DNA of 64,000 nucleotides from Massilia frigida (GCF_011682175.1 NZ_WHJG01000030.1:32722-96721); one strand, 5' to 3'; positions 28,929 through 39,301 are shown, numbered from the stretch's first letter. Notes: a model not told the origin generated them from the sequence alone. Program-made: numbers and translations.

Positions 28929-30599
28929 TTACAGCGCCAGCAACTCGCGCGCATGCTTGCGCGTGGTCGCGGTAATCTCCACCCCACCCAGCATGCGCGC
29001 CACCTCTTCCACCCGTGCCTTGTTGTCGAGCACATCGATATGCGAGACGGTCTTGCCCTCCCCCGTGGTCCCCTTGGCCACCTGGAAATGCTGGTTGGCC
29101 TGGCTGGCCACCTGCGGCAAGTGCGTCACGCACAGCACCTGGCGTTCCTGCCCCAGGCGCTTGAGCAGGCGTCCCACCACTTCGGCCACGGCGCCGCCGA
29201 TGCCGCTGTCGACCTCATCGAAAATCAGGGTCGGGGTGGTGGTCGCATTCGAGGTAATCACCGAAATGGCCAGCGCAATACGCGCCAGCTCACCGCCCGA
29301 AGCCACCTTGGCCAGCGGACGCGGCGCCACGCCCGCATGCCCCGCCACCTGAAACTCCACCTGCTCGACGCCATTGCTGGTCGGCTCGCAGGGATTCAGC
29401 CCGACCACAAAACTGCCGCCGGTCATGTTCAGCTCCTGCATGGCCGCCGTCACCTGCGTGCCCAGCAGCTTGGCCGCCAGCGCGCGCGTGGCCGACAGGC
29501 GCGCCGCCGCCGCCATGTAGCTGGCCTTGATTTTCTCTTCCTGCTCGCGCAAGCCGTCCAGGTCGCTGGCATCGGCCAGTTGCTGGAGGCGCTCCGACAG
29601 GCTGGCGAATTCATCCGGCAACTCGTCGGGCGTGACGCGGAACTTGCGCGCCGTCGTGTGGATCGCTTCCATGCGCGCGTCGACCTGGCGCAGGCGCTCG
29701 GGATCGAGCTCGACCCGGTCCAGGTAGTTATTCAGTGCATACACCGCTTCCTGCAACTGGATGCGGGCCGGTTCCATGCAGTCGAGCACGCTCTGCAATT
29801 GCGCATCCACGGCCACCAGCTTGCCCAGCTTCTGGTTGAGCGAGGACAGCTGCGACAGGATCGGATGGTCCGATTCGGAGATCGCGGCCAGCGCTTCCTG
29901 CGCGCCTTCGAGCAGGCTGGCGGCGTGCGACAGGCGGCTGTGCTCGTTGGTGATCTCGCTCCATTCGCCCGGTTTCACGGCCAGCTTGTGCAGCTCGGCC
30001 ACCTGCCATTCGAGGCGTTCGCGCTCGATCAGCACGTTCTTGGCATTGGTTTCGAATTCCTCGCGCTGGCGGGCCAGGGCACGCCAGGCCTTGTAGGCGG
30101 CGGCCACGGTGCGGGCGTCGGCGTCCGCCCCGGCATCCTTGAAGCCCGCCTGGTTATCCAGCAGCGTGCGCTGGGCCTCGCTTTTGAGCAGCGACTGGTG
30201 CGCGTGCTGGCCGTGGATATCGACCAGCATGTCGCCCAGGTCGCGCAGCTGGGCGGCGGTGGCGGCGATGCCATTGATGAAGGCCTTGGAGCGGCCGGCA
30301 TTGTCGATCACGCGGCGCAGCAGGGCCCCGCCCTCCTCGACCGCGAATTCGTTCTGTTCCAGCCATTCACGAGCTGGGCCCACCTCGCTGACCGAAAAAT
30401 CGGCCGTGATGTCGGCCTTGGCCGCGCCCTCGCGCACCACGCTGGCGTCGCCGCGGCCGCCCAGCGCCAGTTGCAGCGCATCGATCAGGATCGACTTGCC
30501 GGCCCCGGTCTCGCCGGTAAACACGGAAAAACCGCTGGAAAACTCAAGCTCAATGGTATCGACAATGACGAAATCACGAATGGTAAGGGTACGCAGCAT
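28929..30599 (-). CDS. recN: DNA repair protein RecN
   Basis: A 556-residue SMC-like ATPase acting in double-strand-break repair. It has Walker A GETGAGKS (29-36), a long central coiled coil (about 150-380), and a C-terminal ABC signature VASGGELARIALA and Walker B TLIFDEVDSGIGG. RecN is a classic SOS-induced gene; the LexA-type box upstream of the preceding nadK fits that. It starts 53 bp after the nadK stop. Confidence 0.96.
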   Translation of the reverse strand: MLRTLTIRDFVIVDTIELEFSSGFSVFTGETGAGKSILIDALQLALGGRGDASVVREGAAKADITADFSVSEVGPAREWLEQNEFAVEEGGALLRRVIDNAGRSKAFINGIAATAAQLRDLGDMLVDIHGQHAHQSLLKSEAQRTLLDNQAGFKDAGADADARTVAAAYKAWRALARQREEFETNAKNVLIERERLEWQVAELHKLAVKPGEWSEITNEHSRLSHAASLLEGAQEALAAISESDHPILSQLSSLNQKLGKLVAVDAQLQSVLDCMEPARIQLQEAVYALNNYLDRVELDPERLRQVDARMEAIHTTARKFRVTPDELPDEFASLSERLQQLADASDLDGLREQEEKIKASYMAAAARLSATRALAAKLLGTQVTAAMQELNMTGGSFVVGLNPCEPTSNGVEQVEFQVAGHAGVAPRPLAKVASGGELARIALAISVITSNATTTPTLIFDEVDSGIGGAVAEVVGRLLKRLGQERQVLCVTHLPQVASQANQHFQVAKGTTGEGKTVSHIDVLDNKARVEEVARMLGGVEITATTRKHARELLAL

Positions 30600-30652
30600 G
30601 AAGGTGTGTCAGTCCAGTATTCAAACGGGGAATGGCGTGCGGGACAGCGCTG

Positions 30653-31555
30653 TTAGCGCAGCTTGCCCTCGCCCGACGGATATTCGTTCCAGTGCAATTT
30701 TTCGCGCAGGGTGTCGTAATAGCTCCAGCCTTCCGGATGCAGGAAGGTGATGTGGTTGGGCGAGCGCGAGATGACGATCTGGTCGCCATGCGCGAGGCTG
30801 GCGAAGGTTTGCATGTCGAAATTGACGCTGGTGTCGCGCCCGCCGACGATCTCGATCACGATTTCGCTGCTGTCGGGCACCACGATCGGCCGGTTCGACA
30901 GCGCGTGCGGGGCGATCGGCACCAGCACGATGCCGCCCAGGCTGGGATGGAGCAGCGGGCCGCCGGCCGACAGCGCGTAGGCGGTCGAGCCGGTCGGGGT
31001 CGAGATGATCAGGCCGTCGGAGCGCTGGTTGTACATGAAATTGCCGTCCACGGCCACTTTCAGTTCGACCATGCCGGCGCCGGCGCCGCGCGCCACCACC
31101 ACATCGTTGACCGCCAGCCCGCAGGCGATCATGGCACCGCCGCGCAGCACCCGTCCTTCGAGCAGGGTGCGCTTTTCGGCGCGCGCCTTGCCGCCCAGGA
31201 TGTCGCCCAGCACCGGGAGCATGCGCTCGACCGGGATGTCGGTCATGAAGCCCAGGCGCCCCAGGTTGACGCCGATCAGCGGCACGTCGAAGGGCGCGAG
31301 CTGGCGCGCGATGCCGAGCATGGTGCCGTCGCCGCCCATGACGATCACGGCGCAAGCCACCGCGCCGATGCCGCTCACGCTCATCGCCTCGATCCCGGGC
31401 AGGCCGAGGTGGGCCGCGGTTTCGCTCTCGAACACCACGCGGTAGCCGCCGTCGCGCAGGAAGGCGAGCAGGCGGGCGACCGGCTCGCCGATCCCGTCCG
31501 TGTTGTGCCGCACGACGAGCGCGATGGTTTGTTGCGATTCTGGCGTAGCTGGCAT
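30653..31555 (-). CDS. nadK: NAD kinase
   Basis: A 300-residue kinase phosphorylating NAD to NADP. The conserved GGDGT is in [13 protein letters not shown] and the substrate-binding NE/D-type region is replaced by [21 protein letters not shown], as in proteobacterial NadK. It begins about 84 bp downstream of an SOS box and precedes recN, a common betaproteobacterial order. Confidence 0.95.
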   Translation of the reverse strand: MPATPESQQTIALVVRHNTDGIGEPVARLLAFLRDGGYRVVFESETAAHLGLPGIEAMSVSGIGAVACAVIVMGGDGTMLGIARQLAPFDVPLIGVNLGRLGFMTDIPVERMLPVLGDILGGKARAEKRTLLEGRVLRGGAMIACGLAVNDVVVARGAGAGMVELKVAVDGNFMYNQRSDGLIISTPTGSTAYALSAGGPLLHPSLGGIVLVPIAPHALSNRPIVVPDSSEIVIEIVGGRDTSVNFDMQTFASLAHGDQIVISRSPNHITFLHPEGWSYYDTLREKLHWNEYPSGEGKLR

Positions 31556-31638
31556 GGACTTCTCGGCGGTTGAGGGGCGACACGCAGGAGATTACCCCAT
31601 AATGCCTGCTTCTGCTACATGGCCGCCATCGGCGGCAG

Positions 31639-31668
31639 TACTGTATGCATTTACAGTGGCGCAGTATA
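31639..31668 (-). promoter_or_regulatory. LexA (SOS) box and -10 element upstream of nadK-recN
   Basis: CTGT-N8-ACAG (31641-31656), extended to TACTGT...ACAGTG, matches the LexA consensus. A minus-strand TATACT (31668-31663) immediately precedes it, so the operator would cover the transcription start. It lies 84 bp upstream of the nadK ATG and is the only such site noticed in the window. The remaining gap up to 31806 holds no other clear gene. Confidence 0.8.
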
Positions 31669-31806
31669 AGTGCGACTGGGCGCGCGGGCAAGTCAAGCGT
31701 GCATGCAATGCGCATCGCTGCCCTCTCCGGGCGTGTCAATTGAACGGCCACCTTCCCGACGAAGCGATACCATTTGCACAATGAGACATCCACAGGGAGC
31801 CGCACC

Positions 31807-32115
31807 ATGGTAACTGAAACACAGGACCGTAAAATCAATACCGACGCCAAAATCCATGACGACGACGTCAAGCGCCTGCCGCACGAGCGCGACGAATCGC
31901 CCGACGGCCACGACAAGGAGCCGCGCGGCGTCATGAAGCAGGCCGCCGACGACCTGGCCCAGGGCCTGGTCGATACCGATATGCACGGCATGCGCGGGGT
32001 CGAGAAAGTCGCGCCCACCAGCGCTTCGGGCCAGGCCCGGCCCAAGGCGGACGCCGGCAGCGGCATGCGCCATCACGAACCGTCCGACCAGACCAAGGGC
32101 AAGGACCAGGAATGA
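31807..32115 (+). CDS. Small hydrophilic, probably disordered protein
   Basis: A 102-residue highly charged protein rich in Asp, Lys, Gly and His, with no hydrophobic segment and no recognised domain. The ATG at 31807 has GGGAG seven bases upstream; an earlier in-frame ATG at 31774 lacks one. Its stop overlaps the ATG of the sugar dehydrogenase gene by four bases, so it is translated with that gene. Composition resembles small stress-related hydrophilic proteins, but no function can be assigned. Confidence 0.65.
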   Translation: MVTETQDRKINTDAKIHDDDVKRLPHERDESPDGHDKEPRGVMKQAADDLAQGLVDTDMHGMRGVEKVAPTSASGQARPKADAGSGMRHHEPSDQTKGKDQE

Positions 32116-33413
32116 AGCGCTCCCGCCTGATGGTGGCGGCCGGCCTGGCCGCTGCCGCGCTGAGCCTGCACGCGCAGACCATGGCGCCCGGCTTTGGCCC
32201 GAATCCGGCGCTGCCGGCGCCCTCGCGCTCGCTGCTGCCGACCATGAACATCGCCCCGGCCGATCCCTGGCCCAAGGGCAGCAAACCGGTGGTGGCGCAG
32301 GGCTTGGCGGTGGCGGCCTACGCCAGCGGGCTGGAGCATCCGCGCTGGCTGTACGTGCTGCCCAATGGCGACGTGCTGGTGGCCGAATCGAACAAGCCGC
32401 CCAAGCCCGACGAAGGCTTCAGCCTGCGCGGCATGGTGATGAAGCATGAAATGAAAAAGGCCGGCGCGGCCGTGCCGTCCGCCAACCGCATCACCCTGCT
32501 GCGCGGCACCGGCCCGACTGGCGAGGTGGTCAACCGTTCGGTGTTTCTCGACGGGCTGTTCTCGCCGTTCGGCATGGCGCTGGTCGGCAACGACCTGTAC
32601 GTCGCCAATGCCGACGCGCTGCTGCGCTTTCCGTACCAGGAAGGGCAGACCCGCATCAGCGCCAAGGGGGTCAAGGTGATGGACTTGCCGGCCGGGATCA
32701 ACCACCACTGGACCAAGAACGTCGTGGCCAGTCCCGACGGCAGCCGTTTGTATATTTCGGTCGGCTCGAACAGCAATGCCGGCGAAAATGGTCTCGACAA
32801 GGAAGAAGGGCGCGCCGCGATCTGGGAATTCAACCCGGCCGATGGCAAGTCGCGCCTGTTTGCGACCGGCTTGCGCAATCCGGTGGGCATGGGATTCCAG
32901 CCGCAAAGCGGGGCGCTGTGGACCACAGTGAACGAACGCGACGAGCTGGGCAACGACCTCGTGCCCGACTACATGACCTCGGTGAAGGATGGCGGCTTCT
33001 ACGGCTGGCCGTACAGCTACTTCGGCCAGAATGTCGATGCGCGGGTGGAACCGGCGCGGCCCGATTTGGTGGCCAAGGCGCTCACGCCCGATTACGCGCT
33101 GGGCGCGCATACGGCCTCGCTCGGGCTGGCGTTCTATAACGCCGACCTGATGCCGGCGTTTAAGAATGGCGCGCTGATCGGCCAGCATGGTTCGTGGAAC
33201 CGCAAGCCGTATTCGGGCTACAAGCTGATTTATGTGCCGTTCACGGACGGCAAACCGAACGGTCCGCCGCAGGATGTACTGACCGGATTTCTCAGTGCCG
33301 AGGGGCACGCTTTCGGGCGGCCGGTCGGCGTGGCGGTGGACCAGGGTGGCGGCATCCTGGTCGCCGACGATGTCGGCAATACGGTCTGGCGCATCACGCC
33401 CACCGGCAAATAG
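32112..33413 (+). CDS. PQQ-dependent sugar dehydrogenase / sorbosone dehydrogenase family protein
   Basis: A 433-residue secreted beta-propeller protein. The signal peptide (about 1-21) ends SLHAQ. Propeller motifs include [20 protein letters not shown], an [14 protein letters not shown] strand pair, LRNPVGMGF and YGWPYSYFG, all typical of soluble PQQ sugar/L-sorbosone dehydrogenases. It would oxidise an aldose in the periplasm with PQQ as cofactor; PQQ synthesis genes are not in the window. It is translationally coupled to the small hydrophilic protein upstream. Confidence 0.82.
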   Translation: MKRSRLMVAAGLAAAALSLHAQTMAPGFGPNPALPAPSRSLLPTMNIAPADPWPKGSKPVVAQGLAVAAYASGLEHPRWLYVLPNGDVLVAESNKPPKPDEGFSLRGMVMKHEMKKAGAAVPSANRITLLRGTGPTGEVVNRSVFLDGLFSPFGMALVGNDLYVANADALLRFPYQEGQTRISAKGVKVMDLPAGINHHWTKNVVASPDGSRLYISVGSNSNAGENGLDKEEGRAAIWEFNPADGKSRLFATGLRNPVGMGFQPQSGALWTTVNERDELGNDLVPDYMTSVKDGGFYGWPYSYFGQNVDARVEPARPDLVAKALTPDYALGAHTASLGLAFYNADLMPAFKNGALIGQHGSWNRKPYSGYKLIYVPFTDGKPNGPPQDVLTGFLSAEGHAFGRPVGVAVDQGGGILVADDVGNTVWRITPTGK

Positions 33414-33522
33414 CTGCGCCGCGGCATTGCTACAGCTTCATGGTGCGCTGGCGAACAGATGGACCGGTGGTCGCGGCGCATGATGGGTTGATTGAAATTA
33501 AACAGATTTAAGGAGAAACACC

Positions 33523-33954
33523 ATGATCAAACGTTCAGGAAGCGCTGTCTGGAGTGGCGGCATCAAGGATGGCAAAGGCAGCATTTCGACCCAGAGCGGC
33601 GTGCTCGACAATACTCAGTACGGCTTCAATACCCGTTTCGAGAATGGTCCGGGGACCAATCCGGAAGAACTGATCGGCGCGGCGCATGCCGGCTGCTTCA
33701 CCATGGCCCTGTCGGGACAGTTGGGCGAAGCCGGCATGACGGCGCAAAAGCTGATGACCACGGCAACCGTATCGCTGGACAAGACCGATGATGGCTTCAC
33801 GATCTCGGCCGTGCACCTGAATCTGGTAGCGACCATTCCCGGTGCCAACCAGGAAGCGTTCGAAGCGGCGGTACTGCGCGCGAAAAACAATTGCCCGGTG
33901 TCTAAGCTGTTGAATGCGGCAATTACGCTCGATGCCCGCCTGGAAGAGGAGTAA
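33523..33954 (+). CDS. osmC: OsmC-family organic hydroperoxide reductase
   Basis: A 143-residue thiol peroxidase. The two reactive cysteines are C58 in AAHAGCFTMAL and C124 in NNCPVSKLLN, spaced as in OsmC/Ohr proteins. It detoxifies organic hydroperoxides under osmotic or oxidative stress. AAGGAG is centred about 10 bases before the ATG. OsmC rather than Ohr is favoured by the opening SGSAVWSG. Confidence 0.9.
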   Translation: MIKRSGSAVWSGGIKDGKGSISTQSGVLDNTQYGFNTRFENGPGTNPEELIGAAHAGCFTMALSGQLGEAGMTAQKLMTTATVSLDKTDDGFTISAVHLNLVATIPGANQEAFEAAVLRAKNNCPVSKLLNAAITLDARLEEE

Positions 33955-33960
33955 TCGGCA

Positions 33961-33989
33961 CATCGGCTCCGCCTCTGGCGGCGCCGATG
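33961..33989 (+). terminator. Hairpin downstream of osmC
   Basis: CATCGGC and GCCGATG (with an inner CGCC/GGCG pair) form a strong stem seven bases after the osmC stop. No T-run follows, so termination is likely but unproven. Confidence 0.45.
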
Positions 33990-34087
33990 CCGGGCCTTGC
34001 ATTTCCGCATATACAAACGTAAAAACAATCGTTCGCGAGGTGTTTGCTTGTTGGTATCATTGATTTTTGACTACCAAAAGCACCTCA

Positions 34088-36790
34088 ATGAAAATCACGA
34101 ATTTGAAATTGACGCCCCTGGCGGCAGCAGCGATTACCTTGCTCTGCGGCGCGTCCCAGCAGGCGCACGCGCAAACCACCGGCGCCGGCGAACAGGCCAC
34201 CCCCACCTCCGTCGTCATCACCGGCTCGCGCATCGCGCGGGCCAGCGTCGAGGGCCCGTCCGCCGTGGTGGTCATCAGCGGCGAGGAAATCACCAAACAA
34301 GGTTACAAGAACCTGTTCGATGCCCTCAACAACCAGGCGCAGAACAGCGGTTTTACCACCGGCGCCGATTTCGGCAATACCCACACCCCATCGGCCAACA
34401 CCATCAGCCTGCGCGGCCTGGGCCCGAACCATACACTGATCCTGCTCAACGGCCGCCGCCTGGCCGACTTCCCGACCGCGTATGAAGGCGCGATCAACTT
34501 CACCAACCTGGCCAATATCCCGTCGAGCATCGTCGAACGCGTAGAAATCCTGAGCGGCGGCGCCTCCGCCGTGTACGGCTCGGACGCCATCGCCGGCGTG
34601 GTCAACATCATCCTCAAGAAAAAGGCCGACGGCATCGACGTCAACTTCAAGGGCGGTACCACCTCGCGCGGCGGCGGCGGCGACCGCCGCCTGCAAATCA
34701 GCGGCGGACGCAGCTTCGAGCAGCTCAACACCGTGTTCAGCCTGGAAGTGCTGGACCGCGAGCCGCTGTGGAGCAACCAGCGCGACTTCATGGCCGTGCG
34801 CGACGGCACGCCGAGCAATACCTTGTCGCGCAAGAACATCAACACCGGCAACTTCTACGACCTGGGCGGCGCCTGCAATGCGCTCGGCGACCTGTTCGGC
34901 GGCAGCGAATTCAAATACACGGCGAAAAAGGGCAGCTATTGCGCCAGCAACAAGGTCAGCCCGACCTACTGGACCACCCAGACCAAGAACCGCAGCACCA
35001 ATCTGTTCGGCAGCGCCAACTATGCGCTGTCGCCGTCGACCGAGCTGTTCGCCGAATTCCTGCTCGGCCAAAACAAGACCGCCAACAACACGCGCGGCCC
35101 CACGTGGACCTCGTCCTCGACCAACAACAGCTATTTCCTCAACAAGAACAGCGGCGTATACGAAGCCTGGACCAAGTACATCTCGCCCGAGGAAATGGGC
35201 GGCGTGAACCGCTACAACCGCACCTGGGATGACCAGGCCAGCTCGGTCTCGCTGGGCGCCAAGGGCGATATCCCGGGCACCAGCTGGCGCTACGAAGCCG
35301 GCTACAGCGCCGCGTTCTACAAGAGCGAAGGCCATGTGCAGCGCGCGCTGGCCAATATCGACAGCTTTTTCCTGGGGCCGAAACTGGGCATGGACAGCGA
35401 AGGCATCGCGGTCTACGCCCCCGACCCGGCGCGCCTGACCCAGCGCCTCACGCCCGAGGAATTCAACCGCATCACCGGCCAGGCCAACAGCGACGATACC
35501 TCGCGCAACCAGACCCTGAGCCTGGTCGCCACCGGCGAACTGTTCAACCTGCCGGCCGGGCCGGTCAAGCTGGCGACCATCGCCGAAGCCGGCCACCAGC
35601 GCTTCGTCAACAAGCCCGACCCGCGCTACGCCCAGGGCGCGTTCAACGTCGTATCGAGCAGCGATATCACGGCAGGTTCGCGCCGCCGCTACGCGCTGGG
35701 CGTGGAAGCGAGCGTGCCGCTGCTCAAGGACCTGAACTCGACCCTGGCCGGCCGCTATGACCGCTACAACTTTGCCGGCCGCAACGAAGGCAAGCTGACC
35801 TACAACGCCGGCCTCGAATGGCGTCCGCTCAAGCCGCTGCTGGTGCGCGGCAACTACGCCACCAGCTTCCGCGCCCCCGACATGAACTACATCTTCAAGG
35901 CGCGCGGGACCGGCTATTACGCGTCGACTACCGACTACTACCGTTGCGCCAAGACGGGCCAGGCGATCGACACCTGCGAATTCGCCAACGTCTCGCCGGG
36001 CAACGATTACGTCCAGACCGGCAGCAAGGACCTGCGCTCGGAAAAAGGCAAGTCCTACGGTCTGGGTGCGGTATGGTCGCCGAGCGCGGACTTCGACGTG
36101 TCGGTCGATTACTGGAACATCAAGATCGACGATCTGGTCACCAACCTGAACGCCGACACCTTGCTGCGCACGGAATCCGACTGCCGCATCGCCGGGGACC
36201 TGAGTTTGCCAACCTGCCTCGATGCCATCAACCGCATCCAGCGCTATGCCGCGACGGCGCTGAACAAGCCGGGCGAGATCCGCGAAATCCGGGTCAACCC
36301 GATCAATGCCGCTTACCAGGATGCCAACGGGATCGACCTGAGTGCGCGCTATGTGCTGCGTACTGGCGGCGGCTGGGGCCACTTCACGCTCAAGGGCAAT
36401 TACTCCAGGACGCTCAGCAAGAACTCGCGCCAGTTCGCCGGCGACACGCTCAAGGATGAGCTGGATGACTTGAGCAGCCAGGATTGGCGCGACAAGCTCA
36501 ACGCCAGCTTGAACTGGAACGTGGGCAACTGGTCGAACACCGTGTTCGCCCAGCGCTACGGCAAGGTGCCGAATGCGGGGCAGACGGCCTTCCTGTCGCC
36601 GACCACCCTGGTCAACCTGTCGAGCGTGTACAAGGTCACCGAGCGCGCCACGGTCTCGGTGGCGGTCAATAACGTCAACAACCGCATCAAGCGCGACACC
36701 ACCGGCGGCTGGCCGAACTACCCGGTCGGCAACTACAGCCCGGTCGGACGCCAGATCTGGCTGGAGCTCAACTACCACTTCGGTTCCTGA
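34088..36790 (+). CDS. TonB-dependent outer-membrane receptor
   Basis: A 900-residue receptor. Signal peptide about 1-29 (ending QQAHAQ). The plug domain (about 40-165) has VVITGSRI, the GLGPNHTLILLNGRR strand and VERVEILSGGASAVYGSDAIAGVVNI. A 22-strand barrel with long loops follows, ending in the insertion-type strand LELNYHF. It belongs to the large sugar/polymer-type TonB receptors common in Oxalobacteraceae; the ligand is unknown. The start at 34088 is preferred over a TTG seven codons upstream. No partner transporter is adjacent. Confidence 0.92.
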   Translation: MKITNLKLTPLAAAAITLLCGASQQAHAQTTGAGEQATPTSVVITGSRIARASVEGPSAVVVISGEEITKQGYKNLFDALNNQAQNSGFTTGADFGNTHTPSANTISLRGLGPNHTLILLNGRRLADFPTAYEGAINFTNLANIPSSIVERVEILSGGASAVYGSDAIAGVVNIILKKKADGIDVNFKGGTTSRGGGGDRRLQISGGRSFEQLNTVFSLEVLDREPLWSNQRDFMAVRDGTPSNTLSRKNINTGNFYDLGGACNALGDLFGGSEFKYTAKKGSYCASNKVSPTYWTTQTKNRSTNLFGSANYALSPSTELFAEFLLGQNKTANNTRGPTWTSSSTNNSYFLNKNSGVYEAWTKYISPEEMGGVNRYNRTWDDQASSVSLGAKGDIPGTSWRYEAGYSAAFYKSEGHVQRALANIDSFFLGPKLGMDSEGIAVYAPDPARLTQRLTPEEFNRITGQANSDDTSRNQTLSLVATGELFNLPAGPVKLATIAEAGHQRFVNKPDPRYAQGAFNVVSSSDITAGSRRRYALGVEASVPLLKDLNSTLAGRYDRYNFAGRNEGKLTYNAGLEWRPLKPLLVRGNYATSFRAPDMNYIFKARGTGYYASTTDYYRCAKTGQAIDTCEFANVSPGNDYVQTGSKDLRSEKGKSYGLGAVWSPSADFDVSVDYWNIKIDDLVTNLNADTLLRTESDCRIAGDLSLPTCLDAINRIQRYAATALNKPGEIREIRVNPINAAYQDANGIDLSARYVLRTGGGWGHFTLKGNYSRTLSKNSRQFAGDTLKDELDDLSSQDWRDKLNASLNWNVGNWSNTVFAQRYGKVPNAGQTAFLSPTTLVNLSSVYKVTERATVSVAVNNVNNRIKRDTTGGWPNYPVGNYSPVGRQIWLELNYHFGS

Positions 36791-36799
36791 GCAGGATGA

Positions 36800-36834
36800 G
36801 CCGGCCGCCGCCGCCGCACGCGGGCGCGGCCGGC
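36800..36834 (+). terminator. GC hairpin downstream of the TonB receptor
   Basis: GCCGGCCGC and GCGGCCGGC form a perfect 9-bp stem about 10 bases after the receptor stop. There is no T-run, so it could act as a stability hairpin or a factor-aided terminator. Confidence 0.4.
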
Positions 36835-36889
36835 AGAGAATCGGTGAAGCGCTTAAAATCGTGGCTTGATTTGATTACCAAGGATTACG

Positions 36890-37303
36890 ATGCGCATTCT
36901 GCACACCATGTTACGGGTCGGCGACCTGCAGCGCTCGATCGATTTCTATACCAAGGTGCTGGGCATGACCCTGCTGCGCACCAGCGAGAACGCCGAGTAC
37001 AAGTACACGCTGGCGTTCGTCGGCTACGGCAGCAATCCGGAGCATGCGGAACTGGAACTGACCTACAACTGGGGCGTGGACAAGTACGAGCTGGGCAGCG
37101 CCTACGGCCACCTGGCCATTTCGGCCGATGACATCGTGGCCGCCTGCGACGCGGCGCGCGCCAATGGCGGCAACGTCACGCGCGAGCCGGGCCCGGTCAA
37201 GGGCGGCAGTACGGTGATTGCGTTCGTGACCGATCCGGATGGCTACAAGATCGAGCTCATCGAGCGCAAGGATGGCGTGCGCGCGAACGGCTTGAACGAG
37301 TAA
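36890..37303 (+). CDS. gloA: Lactoylglutathione lyase (glyoxalase I)
   Basis: A 137-residue metalloenzyme converting the methylglyoxal-glutathione hemithioacetal to S-lactoylglutathione. The four metal ligands are H5, E56, H74 and E122, in the paired beta-alpha-beta repeats of the family ([41 protein letters not shown]). Length and lack of the eukaryotic insertion point to the Ni-dependent bacterial type. AAGGA lies six bases upstream of the ATG. Confidence 0.95.
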   Translation: MRILHTMLRVGDLQRSIDFYTKVLGMTLLRTSENAEYKYTLAFVGYGSNPEHAELELTYNWGVDKYELGSAYGHLAISADDIVAACDAARANGGNVTREPGPVKGGSTVIAFVTDPDGYKIELIERKDGVRANGLNE

Positions 37304-37332
37304 GGCCGCCGCAGGCCGCGCAGGTTCACCAC

Positions 37333-37357
37333 AAAACGCCTCGCACGAGGCGTTTTT
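37333..37357. terminator. Bidirectional Rho-independent terminator
   Basis: AAAACGCCTCG and CGAGGCGTTTT form an 11-bp perfect stem with a 2-base loop, with T-runs available on both strands. It lies between convergent gloA and the orphan kinase gene. Confidence 0.88.
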
Positions 37358-37370
37358 CATTGGCGCCGGC

Positions 37371-38516
37371 TTATTTGAGCGGCGCCGTGGCGATCAGGGG
37401 AATCTGCACCTTGACGCTGGTGCCTTCAAGTTCGGTCGAGCTGACCCAGATTTTTCCGCCATGGGCGATGACGATCTCATGCGTGATGTAGAGGCCGAGG
37501 CCAAGATTGCTGGTCTGGCTGGCGCTGCGTTCGCTGGTACTTTTCATGGCAAAGCTCTTGCCCGGATCGAACATGGTCCTGAGCTTGCTTGCGGAAATGA
37601 TGTCGCCTTCGTTCTGGACCACCATCACCACATCCTCCCCCTGACGGCCGAGCGTCACCCAGACCGGACTCGTCGCCGATCCGTGCTGAACCGCATTCGC
37701 GATCAGGTTCGACAGGGCCTGGCTCATGCGGGCGCGGTCCCAAGCCACGCTGATGCCATCTTCGATGTCGACCCTGAAATCGCGTTCCGGGTGAAACAAT
37801 TTCATCTCCTGGACCACCGACCGGCTTTCTGCCGATACATCGTATTCGGCCAGCGTGACCGGAATGCCTCCCCCCAGGTGGCTGGTGGAATAGTCCAGCA
37901 GGTCGGACACAATCTCCGTGACCCGTTGCGTGCTGCGCAAGACCTGCGCGGCTACCTTCAGGTGCCGTGGCGGCAAGCTGGTGTCCTGCAAGATCATCTG
38001 GGTTCCCATGCTGATCGCTCCCAGCGGATTGCGCACGTCGTGCCCCAGGATGGCGAGGAAGACGTTCTGGGAATCGCGCAGCATGGCGGAAAACTGCGCC
38101 AGCGATTCCGTCAGGGATTGATCGACCGCCTCGTTGAAGCGCAGCATGTCCTGAAGGTCGGACTCATCCGCTGTCCTGACTTTGGATTGCCAGAGCCTGA
38201 GCACGCTGGCACGCAAGGCACGGAATTCGGCCATCAATTCCTCGACCGTAAAACCGGCCTGCAGGCGGTCGATGGCATGCGCCTCGGCCGCCGTTTCGGC
38301 GGCCACCTCAGGGGCGTTGCCCTTCGATTTTTCGATGCCTTCCTCGACGCTCTGGGAGGAGTCGAGATCGAGGCAAATCACCGCGAGGATGGCTTTCGCG
38401 TGGTCGCGCAGCTGTGCTTTGGTGGAGGACGTCAGCGGATGCAGCGTACCGGCGAAATCTTCCCACTCCTGCAAGATCACTTCGGTATTGGTGCTGATGA
38501 ATTTAGAAAGGCGCAT
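37371..38516 (-). CDS. Orphan cytosolic histidine kinase with RsbRD-like N-terminus
   Basis: A 381-residue soluble kinase. The N-terminal domain (about 1-140, LSKFISTNTEVILQEWEDFA...) resembles the four-helix RsbRD_N sensor of unknown ligand. HisKA carries ILGHDVRNPLGAI with the phospho-acceptor His (about 159), and the HATPase has NLIANAVQHG and GLGLYITHEIV. The G1 box reads VVQNEGDII, where DNGxG is usual, so that part of the ATP site is divergent. No response regulator is adjacent. Confidence 0.8.
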   Translation of the reverse strand: MRLSKFISTNTEVILQEWEDFAGTLHPLTSSTKAQLRDHAKAILAVICLDLDSSQSVEEGIEKSKGNAPEVAAETAAEAHAIDRLQAGFTVEELMAEFRALRASVLRLWQSKVRTADESDLQDMLRFNEAVDQSLTESLAQFSAMLRDSQNVFLAILGHDVRNPLGAISMGTQMILQDTSLPPRHLKVAAQVLRSTQRVTEIVSDLLDYSTSHLGGGIPVTLAEYDVSAESRSVVQEMKLFHPERDFRVDIEDGISVAWDRARMSQALSNLIANAVQHGSATSPVWVTLGRQGEDVVMVVQNEGDIISASKLRTMFDPGKSFAMKSTSERSASQTSNLGLGLYITHEIVIAHGGKIWVSSTELEGTSVKVQIPLIATAPLK

Positions 38517-38784
38517 GACATCCTGGTGGGTGCGGAAAAACAGTTCTTGAAAAAAATTGCTGCGCGACTAACCTTGAAGAAAGTACAGCAAAGCGACACC
38601 GCGTCCCAGGAGAGTCCCGATGCACGCTACCACAGTCTACGCCTGTTCGGATATTGTCGTACTTCTACGAACATTGCGGACGCTGGCGACAGTGGTTGCT
38701 GCGCTTGGGCGCGATGGCGCTCGCGGCCAGGGGCGGGAAAGCGTAAGATTGCTGGATGGATATTGGATATCGAGGGGAGAAGTA

Positions 38785-39243
38785 ATGGCTGCCGAGTTAG
38801 TGTTCGAGAGCAGGTTGAGCTACCACGTGCTGCGCCAGGAGGGGGCGGTCGAGATCGAGCCTGCCATCTCCTTGCAGCTGGAACTGACGGGCGGACCTCA
38901 AATTTACGCGTCGGATACAGTGATCATCAACAATGCCGCCTGGAGCATGACGATCCGGCGCCGCAGCCCGGCCATGCCTCCTGCCCCGCACCCGCCGGAT
39001 GCGATGAGCTACACACGGGCCACGGACAAATGGCGCTGCGTCATCGACGTCCACCAGTCGCCCGAGCGCTTTGCCTCCCTGCTGGACATGTTCAAAGGCG
39101 GGCACGCATCCGAAATCACCGTCGTCGTCGATCATTTGGCCGACATGGGGGATTACAGCAAAAAATGGGATACGGCGGCGCACCCGAGCATGCCGGTCAA
39201 GTCGATTTGCTTCGAGTTTCCGCTGCCGCAAAGCGAGGCTTGA
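38785..39243 (+). CDS. Hypothetical protein
   Basis: A 152-residue soluble protein with no signal peptide or helix-rich membrane segment. Several beta-strand-like stretches (LSYHVLRQEG, AISLQLELTGG, SEITVVVDHL, KSICFEFPL) suggest a mainly beta fold. No family is recognised. GGGGAG five bases before the ATG at 38785 fixes the start; a longer frame from 38620 lacks support. The 268 bp before it are gene-free and should contain promoters for it and the divergent kinase. Confidence 0.55.
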   Translation: MAAELVFESRLSYHVLRQEGAVEIEPAISLQLELTGGPQIYASDTVIINNAAWSMTIRRRSPAMPPAPHPPDAMSYTRATDKWRCVIDVHQSPERFASLLDMFKGGHASEITVVVDHLADMGDYSKKWDTAAHPSMPVKSICFEFPLPQSEA

Positions 39244-39301
39244 GGCGCCGGTAGGCAATGGATTGCAGCAGCGACCCAGCGCCACGCCGCTCCGGAAAAA
39301 C

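Noticed and set aside
28692..30656. A 654-residue plus-strand frame across recN
   Set aside because: Antisense shadow of recN; runs through the intergenic palindrome and has no recognisable domain.
34085..36778. An 897-residue open frame antisense to the TonB receptor
   Set aside because: Composition is Arg/Ala/Gly/Val/His-rich without domains; it is a GC-driven shadow of the real receptor, which has signal peptide, plug and barrel end.
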